This document shows positions 1-9,659 of a stretch of DNA of 64,000 nt, one piece after another. Source of the DNA: an uncultured Flavobacteriales bacterium (lineage in GTDB: Bacteria > Bacteroidota > Bacteroidia > Flavobacteriales_G > Salibacteraceae). The DNA lies in the NCBI GenBank assembly GCA_943788145.1, contig CALSPD010000004.1, forward strand, positions 1 through 64,000, written 5' to 3'. The notes beneath the pieces are model-generated. The model was not told the origin of the DNA. It searched no databases and saw only the letters and a list, made by a program, of their open reading frames with translations. Made by a program: the position numbers and the translations under genes. How positions within the stretch are numbered: the stretch's first letter is position 1; the number at the start of each line of letters is the position of its first letter.

Positions 1-1
1 C

Positions 2-97
2 TTATCTATGGGAATGAGTGGAGATTACAAATTGGCGCTCGAATCAGGAAGCAATATGATTCGGGTTGGCAGTGCAATTTTTGGGAAGCGGGGGTAG
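2..97 (+). CDS. YggS/PROSC-family PLP homeostasis protein, C-terminal fragment
   Basis: Only the last 31 residues are in the window. They read [17 protein letters not shown] and then a short tail ending [12 protein letters not shown], which is the typical C-terminal signature of the YggS/PLPBP family: the SMGMS phosphate-binding loop and the R-x-G-x-x-x-FG end. Proteins of this family bind pyridoxal 5'-phosphate and buffer its level in the cytoplasm; they have no known catalytic reaction. The gene enters from the left edge and converges on the next gene with only a few bases between the stops. Assignment rests on this short motif alone. Confidence 0.8.
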   Translation, partial: LSMGMSGDYKLALESGSNMIRVGSAIFGKRG

Positions 98-100
98 TCC

Positions 101-628
101 TTATTGCAATTCTACTAATTCTCCGATCTTGTCGAGAAGACGATCCGAATAGTCTGCTTCGGCCTGAAATATTACGCTTCCATTTTCGCTCAGGACTATT
201 ACAAATGCATCACCGTTTTTCGATAAGCTCAAATCCTCATAAAATCCGTTAAAGTTTCCTTCAGCGATTAAGAGCAGTTCCGACATGGATTCATTTGCAT
301 TCAAGGCAATTTGAGCTTTAATACGCTCTGCCGCAGGCAATGCCGCGCCAGAAATCAATACTAAGAGACGAATATTACAATCATAAGCCATGGCATTGAA
401 TCCGCTCTCATCTAAAAAGAGCGTATACACTGGCTCGTACCAATCTGCAAGTTTTTCTTCCGCCTTTTTCGAAAGTGCAAGGAAGATGATGGATTTTTTT
501 CCGTTTAACGCATCAGGCAGTTGAACCTCTTCTCTAGTCAGTGTGTTCGTTGAAATGGATGGGAATACTTGTCCGTAACTTGCCGATCCGATCAGGAGTA
601 CCAACAATATATAGCTAAATTTCGACAT
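101..628 (-). CDS. exported thioredoxin-fold-like protein without CXXC
   Basis: A protein of about 175 residues with an N-terminal signal peptide (MSKFSYILLVLLIGSASYGQ). The first ATG, at 640, adds only MPIF; I prefer the ATG at 628 because it begins directly with the signal peptide. After the signal come FPSISTNTL and a stretch NGKKSIIFLALSKKAEE, which resemble the start of thioredoxin/ATP10-like folds. The usual CXXC redox pair is missing, so a redox role is not supported. The start lies about 20 bp from the divergent start at 648, so both promoters must lie in or over the neighbouring coding region. Function unknown. Confidence 0.75.
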   Translation of the reverse strand: MSKFSYILLVLLIGSASYGQVFPSISTNTLTREEVQLPDALNGKKSIIFLALSKKAEEKLADWYEPVYTLFLDESGFNAMAYDCNIRLLVLISGAALPAAERIKAQIALNANESMSELLLIAEGNFNGFYEDLSLSKNGDAFVIVLSENGSVIFQAEADYSDRLLDKIGELVELQ

Positions 629-647
629 AAATATTGGCATCTAAATT

Positions 648-1658
648 ATGAGAACCATACTTCGAATTATTTATTGTGCTCTTTTTCTTTTCATGGCCTC
701 AACCGCTATTGGACCCGCATTTGGGGGCATATTTGACCTTTTTCCGGCTGCAGAATGGCCAATAATCGTAATCTGTGCCATATTGGTCATTGCGAATACC
801 CGGTTGGTTTCAAATCCTACGGTGCCGATAATGCTACTTTTCAGCGCAATTACCGTCTTCATTTTTCATAATGGGAGGTTAAGTTTCCAACCAGTAGCCC
901 CTGCTGATCATATCCGAATGCTCAGTCTTAACGTAGGCCAATTTAGAAACGATACGAACCGGGTCAATAAAGTCATAAGTACCATTATTGAACAAGATGC
1001 TGATATCGTGTTGCTTCAAGAATTTGGTCTCTTTTATAAATGGCCGAATGTCGATCAAATGTCCAAGCAGTTTGCAAAGCGTGTCTCGATGCCTTTCTAT
1101 CATTTTCAACCTCACGAAGGAAACATTTTTGGTACGGCTATTTTTAGTCGTTTCCCAATTCAAGATTCAGAATTAATATTCAATCAACTATCCAATACAA
1201 ATGAAGCCTGGATACATAACATAAATTGCAAGGGACAAGAAGTGACTTTGGTGAATTGTCACTTACAAAGCTTTAATGTTCAGGGAGATAAACACTCAGT
1301 TTACGCTATTCCATTCCTTGAAATTACTGATTCCCAATTGGTACAGATGAATAGAGTAATAAGCAAGATTAACCAAGTTCGGCCCAAACCAACATTCGTT
1401 TTTGGAGACTTAAACTGCGTAGGTGGTTCGACTGTTTATAATGCGCTTAGCGATCAATTTATTGATGCCATAGTGCTTGCTGGGAAAGGATGGGAATCAA
1501 CCTTTGAATACCTGCCAATTCGGATAGATCACGCTTTCGTCAGTTCAGGCATAGTCATATCAAATGTTGACATAATAGCGAATGTTGGCTCAGATCATAA
1601 GGCTATCCTGCTTGACGTGAGCGGTTTATCCTGTTTACATTCAGCTGTCGAAAACTAA
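648..1658 (+). CDS. membrane-anchored endonuclease/exonuclease/phosphatase-family protein
   Basis: A 336-residue protein. The first about 85 residues form two to three membrane segments; the rest is an EEP-fold (DNase I-like) metal-dependent phosphodiesterase domain, predicted to lie outside the membrane. Visible catalytic-type motifs in order are LSLNVGQF, VLLQEFG (metal-binding Glu), GTAIFSRFP, VNCHLQS (His), FGDLNC (Asp/Asn) and the closing SDHKAILL. This layout is common in Bacteroidota proteins annotated simply as EEP-family. The substrate cannot be read from sequence; nucleic acid, phospholipid or sugar phosphate are all possible. It starts close to a divergent gene and has no obvious operon partner. 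Confidence 0.88.
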   Translation: MRTILRIIYCALFLFMASTAIGPAFGGIFDLFPAAEWPIIVICAILVIANTRLVSNPTVPIMLLFSAITVFIFHNGRLSFQPVAPADHIRMLSLNVGQFRNDTNRVNKVISTIIEQDADIVLLQEFGLFYKWPNVDQMSKQFAKRVSMPFYHFQPHEGNIFGTAIFSRFPIQDSELIFNQLSNTNEAWIHNINCKGQEVTLVNCHLQSFNVQGDKHSVYAIPFLEITDSQLVQMNRVISKINQVRPKPTFVFGDLNCVGGSTVYNALSDQFIDAIVLAGKGWESTFEYLPIRIDHAFVSSGIVISNVDIIANVGSDHKAILLDVSGLSCLHSAVEN

Positions 1659-1692
1659 GGAAAGTATCTCCGTTACTTGGATTTGGTTGGTC

Positions 1693-1700
1693 TAAGTTTG
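1693..1700 (+). promoter_or_regulatory. -7 box TAAGTTTG upstream of the SPOR-domain gene
   Basis: Exact match to the Bacteroidota -7 consensus TAnnTTTG, 19 bp before the ATG at 1719. I see no well-spaced TTTG -33 box. Confidence 0.45.
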
Positions 1701-1718
1701 AGTAATCAATATTAAGAG

Positions 1719-3176
1719 ATGAAAAAGTTTTCGCTATTCGTAATTACCTGCCTGATTGGTTTCACAGCGTTCGCCCAGGAAGGCCAAGGAGATAATTTTA
1801 ATGAAGCGAAACTTCATTTAGCTAACCATAAATTGAATCAAGCTATTCCCATTTTGGAGAAATTATGGGCTAGTGATTCTGGAAATGCCAACCTTAATTA
1901 CTTGCTCGGTTTATGCTATGTTAAGGAGGATAAAAACATTCCACAGTCTGTACACTTACTTGAAACGGCTTCAAAAATTTACACGACCGATTATGAATCG
2001 GGATCGAATAGAGAGCGAAGGGCTCCTGAATATGTGTATTACTACCTGACCATTGCTCATTCCAAAAATGGACAATGTGAAGAAGCTCTGAGAGCACTGA
2101 ATAAGTTTTATCAAGTTTATTCTTATAATGATGAATACTATCTTGTTGATGGTCAGAAATGGGTGCGCGAGTGCAATCTGGAGAATAATCCTGAGGAAGA
2201 GTTGAAGCCGGAGGAACCTTTGATTACTCAAAGGGTTGAAGAAGACACTACGCCTGAAGTAAAACCGGAACCAGAGCCTGAGCCAGAGCCAGAAGTCATT
2301 GCAGTGAAAGAACCAGAGCCGGTGAAAGAGGAACCAGTGAAAATTCCTGAGCCTATAGTAGTTAAGGAACCTGTAGTTGAAAAGGCCCCTGTTAAGCCTG
2401 AGCCGGAAATAGTTAAGGAGCCTGAGCCGGTTTTAACAGCAGAACAACAGGCAGGACGAGAGATTTTAGCTGAAGTTATTCAAGAGCGAAAAGAACCGAA
2501 AATGAAAGAACGGCTGATACCTTTTGACGATTGGGAAAACCTTAGAACTAGAGACGTAAACTTTACAACCATGTCTTCTCAATATGGTGTTCAAGTAGCT
2601 GCCTTAATTGATTTAAAGCCAACACGAGACTTCAAGGATTTAAAGAATGTTGAAGTTTATGTAGATGAAAATGGCGTTTTTAGATATGTTATCGGACGAT
2701 TTCCTTATCGTAAACAGGCTGAATCGCTGAAGGAGAAAATTGCAGAACTAGGTTATAAGGACGCTTTTATTGTGGATATCAATCGACCGGATTACACAAA
2801 AGAAGTACTAGGTATTGGTGCCGATAATATTGATTGGCATTTGGATGGTAATGTGGATTATCGGGTTCAAGTTGGAGCATTTAGCTCTTTAGTGCCTAGT
2901 GCCGTAGCAATGAAATATTTAGAGATTGAAGGGATAAAAGAAAATGAACAAAATGGTTTAACCATATTAACCGTTGGTAATTTTGAATCCTATGCAAAGG
3001 CGGTGGAGTATAGAGACAGCCTAGTTCCGAAGGGCATTGATGACGCTTTCGTTGTCGCATTTAACAGAGGGGTTAAAGTATCCCTCAAGGAGGCAAAAGA
3101 GTACAGTGAAAGCAATAAAGTTGAACTAAAACCGATTCCAGAAGAAACTAAACAAAGGAAACGCGCGGATTTCTAG
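1719..3176 (+). CDS. exported TPR protein with Pro/Glu-rich linker and two SPOR domains
   Basis: A 485-residue protein. Residues 1-20 are a signal peptide ending FAQ. Residues about 25-145 look like TPR helices (LNQAIPILEKLW, NLNYLLGLCYVKED). Residues about 160-245 are a low-complexity linker rich in PEPEPE and VKEP. Two SPOR-like repeats follow: about 288-357 (SQYGVQVAALIDLK...RYVIGRF) and about 380-455 (VDYRVQVGAFSSL...ILTVGNF). SPOR domains bind denuded peptidoglycan, often at division sites, so a periplasmic scaffold reaching from the membrane to the wall is likely. The linker probably spans the periplasm. The next gene downstream is also an exported propeller protein, but a terminator lies between them. 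Confidence 0.85.
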   Translation: MKKFSLFVITCLIGFTAFAQEGQGDNFNEAKLHLANHKLNQAIPILEKLWASDSGNANLNYLLGLCYVKEDKNIPQSVHLLETASKIYTTDYESGSNRERRAPEYVYYYLTIAHSKNGQCEEALRALNKFYQVYSYNDEYYLVDGQKWVRECNLENNPEEELKPEEPLITQRVEEDTTPEVKPEPEPEPEPEVIAVKEPEPVKEEPVKIPEPIVVKEPVVEKAPVKPEPEIVKEPEPVLTAEQQAGREILAEVIQERKEPKMKERLIPFDDWENLRTRDVNFTTMSSQYGVQVAALIDLKPTRDFKDLKNVEVYVDENGVFRYVIGRFPYRKQAESLKEKIAELGYKDAFIVDINRPDYTKEVLGIGADNIDWHLDGNVDYRVQVGAFSSLVPSAVAMKYLEIEGIKENEQNGLTILTVGNFESYAKAVEYRDSLVPKGIDDAFVVAFNRGVKVSLKEAKEYSESNKVELKPIPEETKQRKRADF

Positions 3177-3315
3177 CGGATTTCTTGCTCTTTGAAACCG
3201 AATTATAAATTAAAGCCCCCGCTTACCCATTAGATTAGCGAATCTCGGGTAGAAATAGCTTCCTTACATACACATTCAAGCCATAGGTTAGGTTTATGTT
3301 AGGTTAAGTTTCGAA

Positions 3316-3350
3316 AAAAGGCCCCGATTAATTCGAGGCCTTTTCTTTTG
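3316..3350 (+). terminator. Rho-independent terminator
   Basis: Stem AAAAGGCC (3316-3323) pairs with GGCCTTTT (3337-3344), extended inward by CGA/TCG with one mismatch, and followed by TCTTTTG. It lies about 140 bp after the SPOR gene stop. The 140 bp in between contain no ORF and may be a long 3' UTR or a small RNA. Confidence 0.75.
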
Positions 3351-3384
3351 GTCTCCTTAAAGACTTAAGAACCATATGATCGTT

Positions 3385-3392
3385 TACTTTTG
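3385..3392 (+). promoter_or_regulatory. -7 box TACTTTTG upstream of the PD40 gene
   Basis: Exact TAnnTTTG match about 40 bp before the start at 3434. Transcription would begin close to 3399, just before the short leader ORF at 3402. Confidence 0.45.
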
Positions 3393-3401
3393 TTCCTACG
3401 A

Positions 3402-3437
3402 ATGACTAACCCTCAGAAAAAGCAACGCGCGTCTTGA
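3402..3437 (+). other. candidate 11-codon leader ORF overlapping the next start
   Basis: ATG at 3402 opens MTNPQKKQRAS and stops at TGA 3435-3437. That stop overlaps the TTG start (3434-3436) of the PD40 gene, giving TTGA. This is the geometry of translational coupling. It is only 11 codons, so it could be chance. Confidence 0.3.
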
Positions 3438-6088
3438 AGTTTTTTATCCATTTAATTGCTATACTCCTTTTTTGGCAACTCAGGGTTAGTGCTCAGTATT
3501 TGCCTTCCGATTATACAACAAGGGCAAGAGCTCTTGTTCAATTCAATGACGGCTATCAAAACATTAATCCTTATGTAAGCGAAGACGGAAGTCGATTATG
3601 GCTAACTAAAATTGGTCACCCTTCCAATAAGGGTAAAATTCAAGACCAAGATATTTGGTGCGCATTACGCGAAAAGGGTGAATGGACTCAACCAGGAAAT
3701 ATGCTCTCTGGCTTGAACACAGAATTGAACGATTTGATAGTCGGACAGACGAATGGTCAGTATATCTATGTCATGCAATATAGACATGGAGTAGATGAGC
3801 ACTTGTCAGTAATCAACGCATATGCAAGAAAAGGCGAGGCCTACGAGCTTCACCACAAGGTCATTATTCCTAACATTAAGTTTTTAAGTGAATTCTTCGG
3901 ATTCTATATTGCTAAGGATGAATCGTATGTAATCATATCGATGAAAGGTGAATATGCCTTTGGAAAAGAAGATTTATATGTCATTCAAAGGCAAACCTCA
4001 GGCTGGTCAGAACCGATACATTTAGGTGCAAGAATAAATTCGGTAGGATTTGAAATGTCACCGTTTATGTCCAATGATGGAAAACACTTGTTCTTCGCGA
4101 GTGAAGGTCATGGGAGTTATGGCAGTGCCGACATTTTTGTTGCCTCGAGAATGGACGATACTTGGCAGAATTGGTCTAAACCAATGAATCTTGGTCCAAA
4201 CATTAATTCGGATCGGTTTGACGCCTATTTTTCGTTGGCTTATGATCAAGATGAGGCCTACTTTATTAGCAATAAGGATGGAATGATAGGTTCACTCTAT
4301 CAAATCAAATACAGGAGGAATGATGACGATAGAGTAGTTTCAGCACATCCAGCGGCTAGCGGATTTATTCGCTTAGAGCGATTACCTGCAATGAATATTC
4401 AATTGAATCTATTAGATGAGAACGATCAAGTCATTCAATCCGTTACAACGAATGATGAAGGGTACTTTAATTTACAATCCTTCTTACCAGATAGAGACTA
4501 TAAAATAGCCATTGAAGATAGCATCAAACAAGATCTACGCACGGCCGATATATTCTTGGCAAATGACCTTGGTGAGAAAATGGTTTTCATGAATGAAGGC
4601 GGTCTTGGAATTTTCGGCTTTAAGGTTTTATCTGGTCAAAAGATCGAAGAGGTAAATGAACTGGAGCGTTTAGCTCGTCAAGGAAATGTAGTCGATCATC
4701 CAACTACAATTTCTGGTAAGGTGGCTACCTATGGAACCGTAAGGGAGAAGTTGAAACTTAATGTTATTGACGAGAATAGTAAGGTGATAGAGCAGATTGA
4801 GACGGATGACCAAGGTTATTTTACCTTCAGTACGAGGTCTAATGAAAAAAGCTATTTCCTTTCTGTAGATGAAAATCTGAAAGGGCTGGTGGATGTATAT
4901 GAGATTTTCCTTACGAATGATAATCCAAATCAAGATATCGTAGTCACGAAAACGGCCAAACACTTGTTTGAATTTAGAACCTTATCGGATGGTTCGAATG
5001 AAGGCATAGCAAGAATGTCGGAAAGGGATAGAATGATGCCGAGATCTGTCTTTGATAAATATGGATATGAGCCGGCTCGCACGAATGAAGCCATTGCTGG
5101 ATACCTTAAACTTGATCGACTTCCGTTAATCAACACCGAAATTTCATTAATCGATGAAAACGATCATGTGCTGGGCATGGCGAAAACGGATGGTGATGGG
5201 AAATTTGTTTTTGAAGATGTCTTACCGGAGGGAGATTATTCGCTGCAGCTAAACTCTGAGCAGGAAGCAGAACTGGATAAAAGTGAAATATATTTAGCCA
5301 GAAATCCTCAAGATGTCATTTTCTACATGAATGACGGTCGTTCAGGAGTTTTTGCGTTTAAAAAACTAGCTCAATCCAGACCAATGACTTTGTATTCACT
5401 AAGGTCAGAAACTGAAAGCGGCTTCATTGTTCAAGAGCAGGAAGCAAAGCTTAAAGGGAGATTTGAGTATAAAAAACTGCCTAAATCTGGAGTTCGATTG
5501 AAGCTCATGGATGAGCGTGAAAACATTATCCAAATAACGGAAGTAAATGAGAACGGAGAATTTGAGTTTGAAAACTACATTGTCAATGAGAATTATTTTA
5601 TTTCAGTAGAGAATAGTAGTGGATTAGCAGACATTTTTGAAATTTATCTGAGTGGAGAGCATAAGAATGTTTTGGTTAACAACACAAACAAATTTGTATT
5701 CGCCTTTACAGTTTTGCCTTCACAAGATATTCTATTAAAGCAGGCCTATGAAGCCGATACGCGACTTTCTGAAGAATTGTCAGTAGGACCTAGGTTTGAT
5801 TCAGAACCTAGAGGTGGAATGGAATCTTATTATGAATTTGATCTTAGTATGCTGGAATCGAGCAATTATATCTCGCTCAAACGCATTTTAAAGGATGTTG
5901 AGGACGGATATACGGTAACACTTCGCCTATCGAATGAAGAGCGAAGCGGAGAAGAGGTTGTTTTACTGCCCATCCGAGAGGCAGATAGTCAATTAGTGGT
6001 AGATTACCTCATCGATCAGGGAATAAAACCTGATCGCATTGAGAACAGAATGAATGCGAGTGATCAAGTCTTAATTACCATTCATTAA
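3434..6088 (+). CDS. exported PD40 propeller protein with four beta-sandwich repeats and a degenerate OmpA-like end
   Basis: An 884-residue protein with a signal peptide (to about residue 21, ending VSAQ). It appears to start at TTG; no in-frame ATG precedes the signal peptide. Residues about 35-290 carry PD40/WD40-like propeller blades (INPYVSEDGSRLWLTK, SPFMSNDGKHLFFASEG, GSADIFVA). Four repeats of about 110-120 residues follow, each like INLLDENDxVIxxxxTxxxGYFxF, resembling CarboxypepD-reg/CnaB sandwiches, and each ends in a phrase like FMNEGGLGIFGFKVL. The last about 75 residues (VTLRLSNEERSG, then VVDYLIDQGIKPDRI) resemble the second half of an OmpA peptidoglycan-binding domain but lack the usual GHTD and NxxLSxxRA signatures. 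Likely an envelope-associated protein; exact role unknown. Confidence 0.8.
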   Translation: MKFFIHLIAILLFWQLRVSAQYLPSDYTTRARALVQFNDGYQNINPYVSEDGSRLWLTKIGHPSNKGKIQDQDIWCALREKGEWTQPGNMLSGLNTELNDLIVGQTNGQYIYVMQYRHGVDEHLSVINAYARKGEAYELHHKVIIPNIKFLSEFFGFYIAKDESYVIISMKGEYAFGKEDLYVIQRQTSGWSEPIHLGARINSVGFEMSPFMSNDGKHLFFASEGHGSYGSADIFVASRMDDTWQNWSKPMNLGPNINSDRFDAYFSLAYDQDEAYFISNKDGMIGSLYQIKYRRNDDDRVVSAHPAASGFIRLERLPAMNIQLNLLDENDQVIQSVTTNDEGYFNLQSFLPDRDYKIAIEDSIKQDLRTADIFLANDLGEKMVFMNEGGLGIFGFKVLSGQKIEEVNELERLARQGNVVDHPTTISGKVATYGTVREKLKLNVIDENSKVIEQIETDDQGYFTFSTRSNEKSYFLSVDENLKGLVDVYEIFLTNDNPNQDIVVTKTAKHLFEFRTLSDGSNEGIARMSERDRMMPRSVFDKYGYEPARTNEAIAGYLKLDRLPLINTEISLIDENDHVLGMAKTDGDGKFVFEDVLPEGDYSLQLNSEQEAELDKSEIYLARNPQDVIFYMNDGRSGVFAFKKLAQSRPMTLYSLRSETESGFIVQEQEAKLKGRFEYKKLPKSGVRLKLMDERENIIQITEVNENGEFEFENYIVNENYFISVENSSGLADIFEIYLSGEHKNVLVNNTNKFVFAFTVLPSQDILLKQAYEADTRLSEELSVGPRFDSEPRGGMESYYEFDLSMLESSNYISLKRILKDVEDGYTVTLRLSNEERSGEEVVLLPIREADSQLVVDYLIDQGIKPDRIENRMNASDQVLITIH

Positions 6089-6106
6089 TAGAAAACGAAA
6101 GACAAA

Positions 6107-6143
6107 AAAAAAGCCCGCTTGATTTTTTCAAGCGGGCTTTTTT
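6107..6143. terminator. bidirectional Rho-independent terminator
   Basis: Perfect 16-bp stem: AAAAAAGCCCGCTTGA (6107-6122), five-base T loop, and its complement at 6128-6143. Both arms carry A/T tracts, so it can end the rightward PD40 gene and the leftward protease gene. Confidence 0.9.
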
Positions 6144-6157
6144 ATTCTAAAATCGAC

Positions 6158-9100
6158 TTATTGAACAATTACGTTCTTGACAATCGTCTGATCATTAGTT
6201 TGAAATTGAATCATGTACATACCAGAGCTTAGGCTGAGGTCGAGTTGGCTCATTTCAGATTGAGGACGAATTGATTTAATCATTTGTCCTTGCATGTTCA
6301 GAATGAAGATTTGATCTACATGGATGGTTTCCCATGACATGGTAAAACTTCCATTATTTGGATTAGGATAGATCGAAATATGATTAGCCGCTAGCTCGTC
6401 AATACCCGTGCATTCTCCTGTACTTGCCCAAATTGTGTGTCTTGGACTGGTACAATCGGCCTCACCTATTTTCCAATCATAGAAATAATAATAATGATTC
6501 AATCCACCGTTTTGATTGGCCGAACTATGCGTGATTGAAACATAGTTTGATGCATCGTTATATGGATAAGCAACTCCATCATTATTTCGGAACAAGTCAA
6601 CGTTGCTGAAGACAGATAGACCTAATTGTAAGTCAGTGCCAATTGGAAGAGCAAAGTTCAAACTTACTTCAGACTCGCCTGCAGGAATGCTTACAGTTGC
6701 AGATTCCAAAACAGATCCATTTTCGTCCCTTAATTCTATCGTTCGGTCTGAAGCGCTGTTAGCGAATACGCGAACGCTCTTCAACGTAACCGGTGCGTAA
6801 ACATCAAATAATAACGATTGGTTAAAGTTGAACATTCCGCCACCCCCAATAGATGTATCTGCGGGACCAACATTCAACGCTAAACCTTCGACTACCGTCT
6901 CCGCGAAGTATGCAGTAGAATAGGTTAAGACTGGCGTGACAAAAGTATCTCCAACATGAATTGGTGTCGTTGCATTCAAATTATCATACCATCTTGTCTC
7001 ACCAGCTGCTGCTGGCAAGGCAAGTAGAGTAGCCGCTTCTTCAGGACAAACTTCAACCGTAGGGCCAGTTGGCGACAATGGTCTATTCACATTGATGTAT
7101 GCGGTTTTAGTTAAACTATCCGATCCATTAGCATTTGAAACGATGAGCGTTACGTTATAGGTTCCATTAGTAACATATTCATGCGTTGGATCTAGATCAG
7201 TCGATGTAACTCCATCACCAAAGCGCCATAACCATGTGTCAGGACAATTGCTGCTTTCATTTACAAAATGAATCATACCATCACATGACTCCGTAATTGA
7301 AGCGTTAAAAGCTGGAGCGGGAGGTGTATTTCCTTCTTCGCATTCCCAACTAATTTTAAATCCACTGTACTCAAGACCACCATCTGCATACAATCGAACC
7401 GTTATTGCTGGACCAGTTGAAGTTAGTGTATTTGGAGGTAGATTGGATCCACAATATGTGCCGATTACAGGATCATTAATGCTGGAGCCATCATAAACTT
7501 CTAAATAATCGTAGATGCATCCGTTGGCAGATTCGAGTGCGAAATCCTCGAATGTAATTGTTACTGTAGATGCACCGCATGGTGCAATTGTCACCCAGCT
7601 GTCCGTATTTGGTAAATAGTTACCATCAGCACCACCGTTATCAAATAGATATCCTAAACATCCTTGTTGAGTAATTCCCTGTCCACTTTCAGGTAGAATG
7701 TAATCGCATGGAACATCAGGGCCAGCGGCAATATATGATGTTTCAACCTTAGTGTCCGTTCCACAAGAAGAAGAAGCTTGAAGTGTCACCGTATAAGTTC
7801 CTGCAGCTGTGTAAGTATGGGAAGGTTGAGCCAAGGTAGATGTTTGACCATCACCAAAATTCCAAGCATAGGTGTCCGTGTTTGAACTCAAATTCGAAAA
7901 GTTAACGGTAAAAGGAACCGAGCAATCTTCTGTGTCATCGGCAAGGAAATCAGAAGTTACTCCAGCAACGTATGGATTCCCAACTCCTACCGCATACCAA
8001 GCATTTGTAGTGCTTTCTACTTCCTGCGTACAAACCCCATAAAGATCTTGAGCGGATATGATTGCGTAAAAACGAGCATCGGCATATTGACTATTTACGC
8101 TTAAATAGACGGTTAAATTTCGAAAGGCAATGGCTTGTGCATCATCAATTCCTAAAGCAGAAACGTTGTAGCTATCGCCATTATCATTGGTTCCAGTTCC
8201 ACCTACGGTAAGCAGGTAGAACCAAAAATTTTGAACCCCGCTATTCGTATGAACCCCACCATTGTCACCTGCCCCAGTCGCCCAGTTTGTACCATAATAA
8301 GTATCAGGATCTCCGTAGGAATTTGGATTAGCCATATTTCGTATAACAAAACCAAGATCTTCGCCCATGAGCCAATCTCCATTGCTAAAACCTAAAGCGT
8401 CAAATTCCACGGCAGCACCAAAAATGTCAGAGAAGCTTTCATTCAATGCGCCTGATTCATAGGAATAAACTAAATCAGCCGTGAAGGAAGTCAAACCATG
8501 TGTAACCTCATGACCTGTTATATCAATAGCTGTAAATGGCGAGGTTCCATTGGAGCCATCACCATAGGTCATACGTTGACCATCCCAAAAAGCATTGCCA
8601 TAATTGGTTCCGTAATGCGCGTAACTCAGCAGCTTAAATCCATTGTTATCAATACTGTTTCGATTGAAATTGTTGTAGTAATAATCGTAAGTCATTTCAG
8701 CACCCCAATGTGCATCAGTTCCATATTGTTCGATGGATGTTGTACTCCAGTAGTTGTCTGCATCAAAATAGTCTGAAGCACCACCATAACCAGTGGCATT
8801 GTTCAAATCATAAGTCTCAATTCCATTACCTCTGCCCGTTTCTCGAAGTCTAAATTGAGATCCAGTGTAGTCGGCAACGATGTTTTGTGATCCACTATAA
8901 CCAGTCACCGCAACCCCATTTGAATCTGCGTGATGTATTAAATCATTTTCAAATGCAACAAAGCCCTGATTTGCATCGATGTAGATTTCTCTTCTGCTCA
9001 TTGGTTCTGAAGCATAAATGTCAAACATCCATGCGAGCGTCAGGTTGACATCATTTAAAGATGGATCACGGTTAACGATGACCAACTGCCCTTTTGGATA

Positions 9101-9640
9101 AAAGGTCGCTTCTGGGTCGTTTTGTTCTACTTTAAGATGTGCCTCTTCGCTCGCAGATTCCCATTTATAAGATTCAGCTCCAATTTCAGATAACGCAGCA
9201 GCTAGCGCGGCCGTTTCACTCAATCCAGCATTAAATTTTGGAACGGAATCAAATAGATCACCATTCATACTTACCACTTGCTGATTAATGGTGTGAACGA
9301 TCCAAATTCCATTGACTAGAGGAATTCCATCAGCCATTTGTTGGAAACGAAAATGCGTCATTCCCAGTTCATCTAGTTCGCTTCCAATAAGTTGGAAAGA
9401 GATTGCCTTATTGCCTTTGAAATAATGGTTCGTCATCCAAGTTTGCCATTGCGAAAATTCAATTCGATCAGACGCTCTGAATTGAATGTATGCAGGAACG
9501 CTCGTAAATGATTTGTATCGAATCATATTCGACTCTGGGATAACCTTGGCAGCATCCGCTCCAATAAGGATAGTTTCAGCGTCTTTGGCAAAGGTGTTAA
9601 GCGAAATTGCTAGCAATAGCAACGGTAAAAATCTTCTCAT
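6158..9640 (-). CDS. secreted M4 (thermolysin-family) metalloprotease with PKD, CUB and T9SS sorting domains
   Basis: A 1160-residue multidomain exoprotease. A signal peptide (to about 19) precedes an FTP/PepSY-type propeptide (about 35-230). The M4 catalytic domain (about 235-555) has the zinc motif HEVTH at 377-381 and the third ligand Glu401 in NESFSD. Then come PKD (about 565-640, ending SHTYTAAGTYTVTLQ), a CUB-like domain (about 650-765, with YDYLEVYDG and GFKISWEC), a second PKD (about 775-850) and a module of unknown type. The last about 80 residues form a type A T9SS sorting domain starting ISIYPNPNNGSF. The enzyme should be exported by Sec, moved across the outer membrane by T9SS and released or anchored after tail removal. 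It degrades extracellular protein. It shares a terminator with the converging PD40 gene. Confidence 0.95.
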   Translation of the reverse strand: MRRFLPLLLLAISLNTFAKDAETILIGADAAKVIPESNMIRYKSFTSVPAYIQFRASDRIEFSQWQTWMTNHYFKGNKAISFQLIGSELDELGMTHFRFQQMADGIPLVNGIWIVHTINQQVVSMNGDLFDSVPKFNAGLSETAALAAALSEIGAESYKWESASEEAHLKVEQNDPEATFYPKGQLVIVNRDPSLNDVNLTLAWMFDIYASEPMSRREIYIDANQGFVAFENDLIHHADSNGVAVTGYSGSQNIVADYTGSQFRLRETGRGNGIETYDLNNATGYGGASDYFDADNYWSTTSIEQYGTDAHWGAEMTYDYYYNNFNRNSIDNNGFKLLSYAHYGTNYGNAFWDGQRMTYGDGSNGTSPFTAIDITGHEVTHGLTSFTADLVYSYESGALNESFSDIFGAAVEFDALGFSNGDWLMGEDLGFVIRNMANPNSYGDPDTYYGTNWATGAGDNGGVHTNSGVQNFWFYLLTVGGTGTNDNGDSYNVSALGIDDAQAIAFRNLTVYLSVNSQYADARFYAIISAQDLYGVCTQEVESTTNAWYAVGVGNPYVAGVTSDFLADDTEDCSVPFTVNFSNLSSNTDTYAWNFGDGQTSTLAQPSHTYTAAGTYTVTLQASSSCGTDTKVETSYIAAGPDVPCDYILPESGQGITQQGCLGYLFDNGGADGNYLPNTDSWVTIAPCGASTVTITFEDFALESANGCIYDYLEVYDGSSINDPVIGTYCGSNLPPNTLTSTGPAITVRLYADGGLEYSGFKISWECEEGNTPPAPAFNASITESCDGMIHFVNESSNCPDTWLWRFGDGVTSTDLDPTHEYVTNGTYNVTLIVSNANGSDSLTKTAYINVNRPLSPTGPTVEVCPEEAATLLALPAAAGETRWYDNLNATTPIHVGDTFVTPVLTYSTAYFAETVVEGLALNVGPADTSIGGGGMFNFNQSLLFDVYAPVTLKSVRVFANSASDRTIELRDENGSVLESATVSIPAGESEVSLNFALPIGTDLQLGLSVFSNVDLFRNNDGVAYPYNDASNYVSITHSSANQNGGLNHYYYFYDWKIGEADCTSPRHTIWASTGECTGIDELAANHISIYPNPNNGSFTMSWETIHVDQIFILNMQGQMIKSIRPQSEMSQLDLSLSSGMYMIQFQTNDQTIVKNVIVQ

Positions 9641-9659
9641 GCTTTTTTGTTTAGTGGAT

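Noticed and set aside
2250..2450. PEPEPE region as a coding artefact
   Set aside because: It stays in frame between the TPR and SPOR domains and is a common periplasm-spanning linker.
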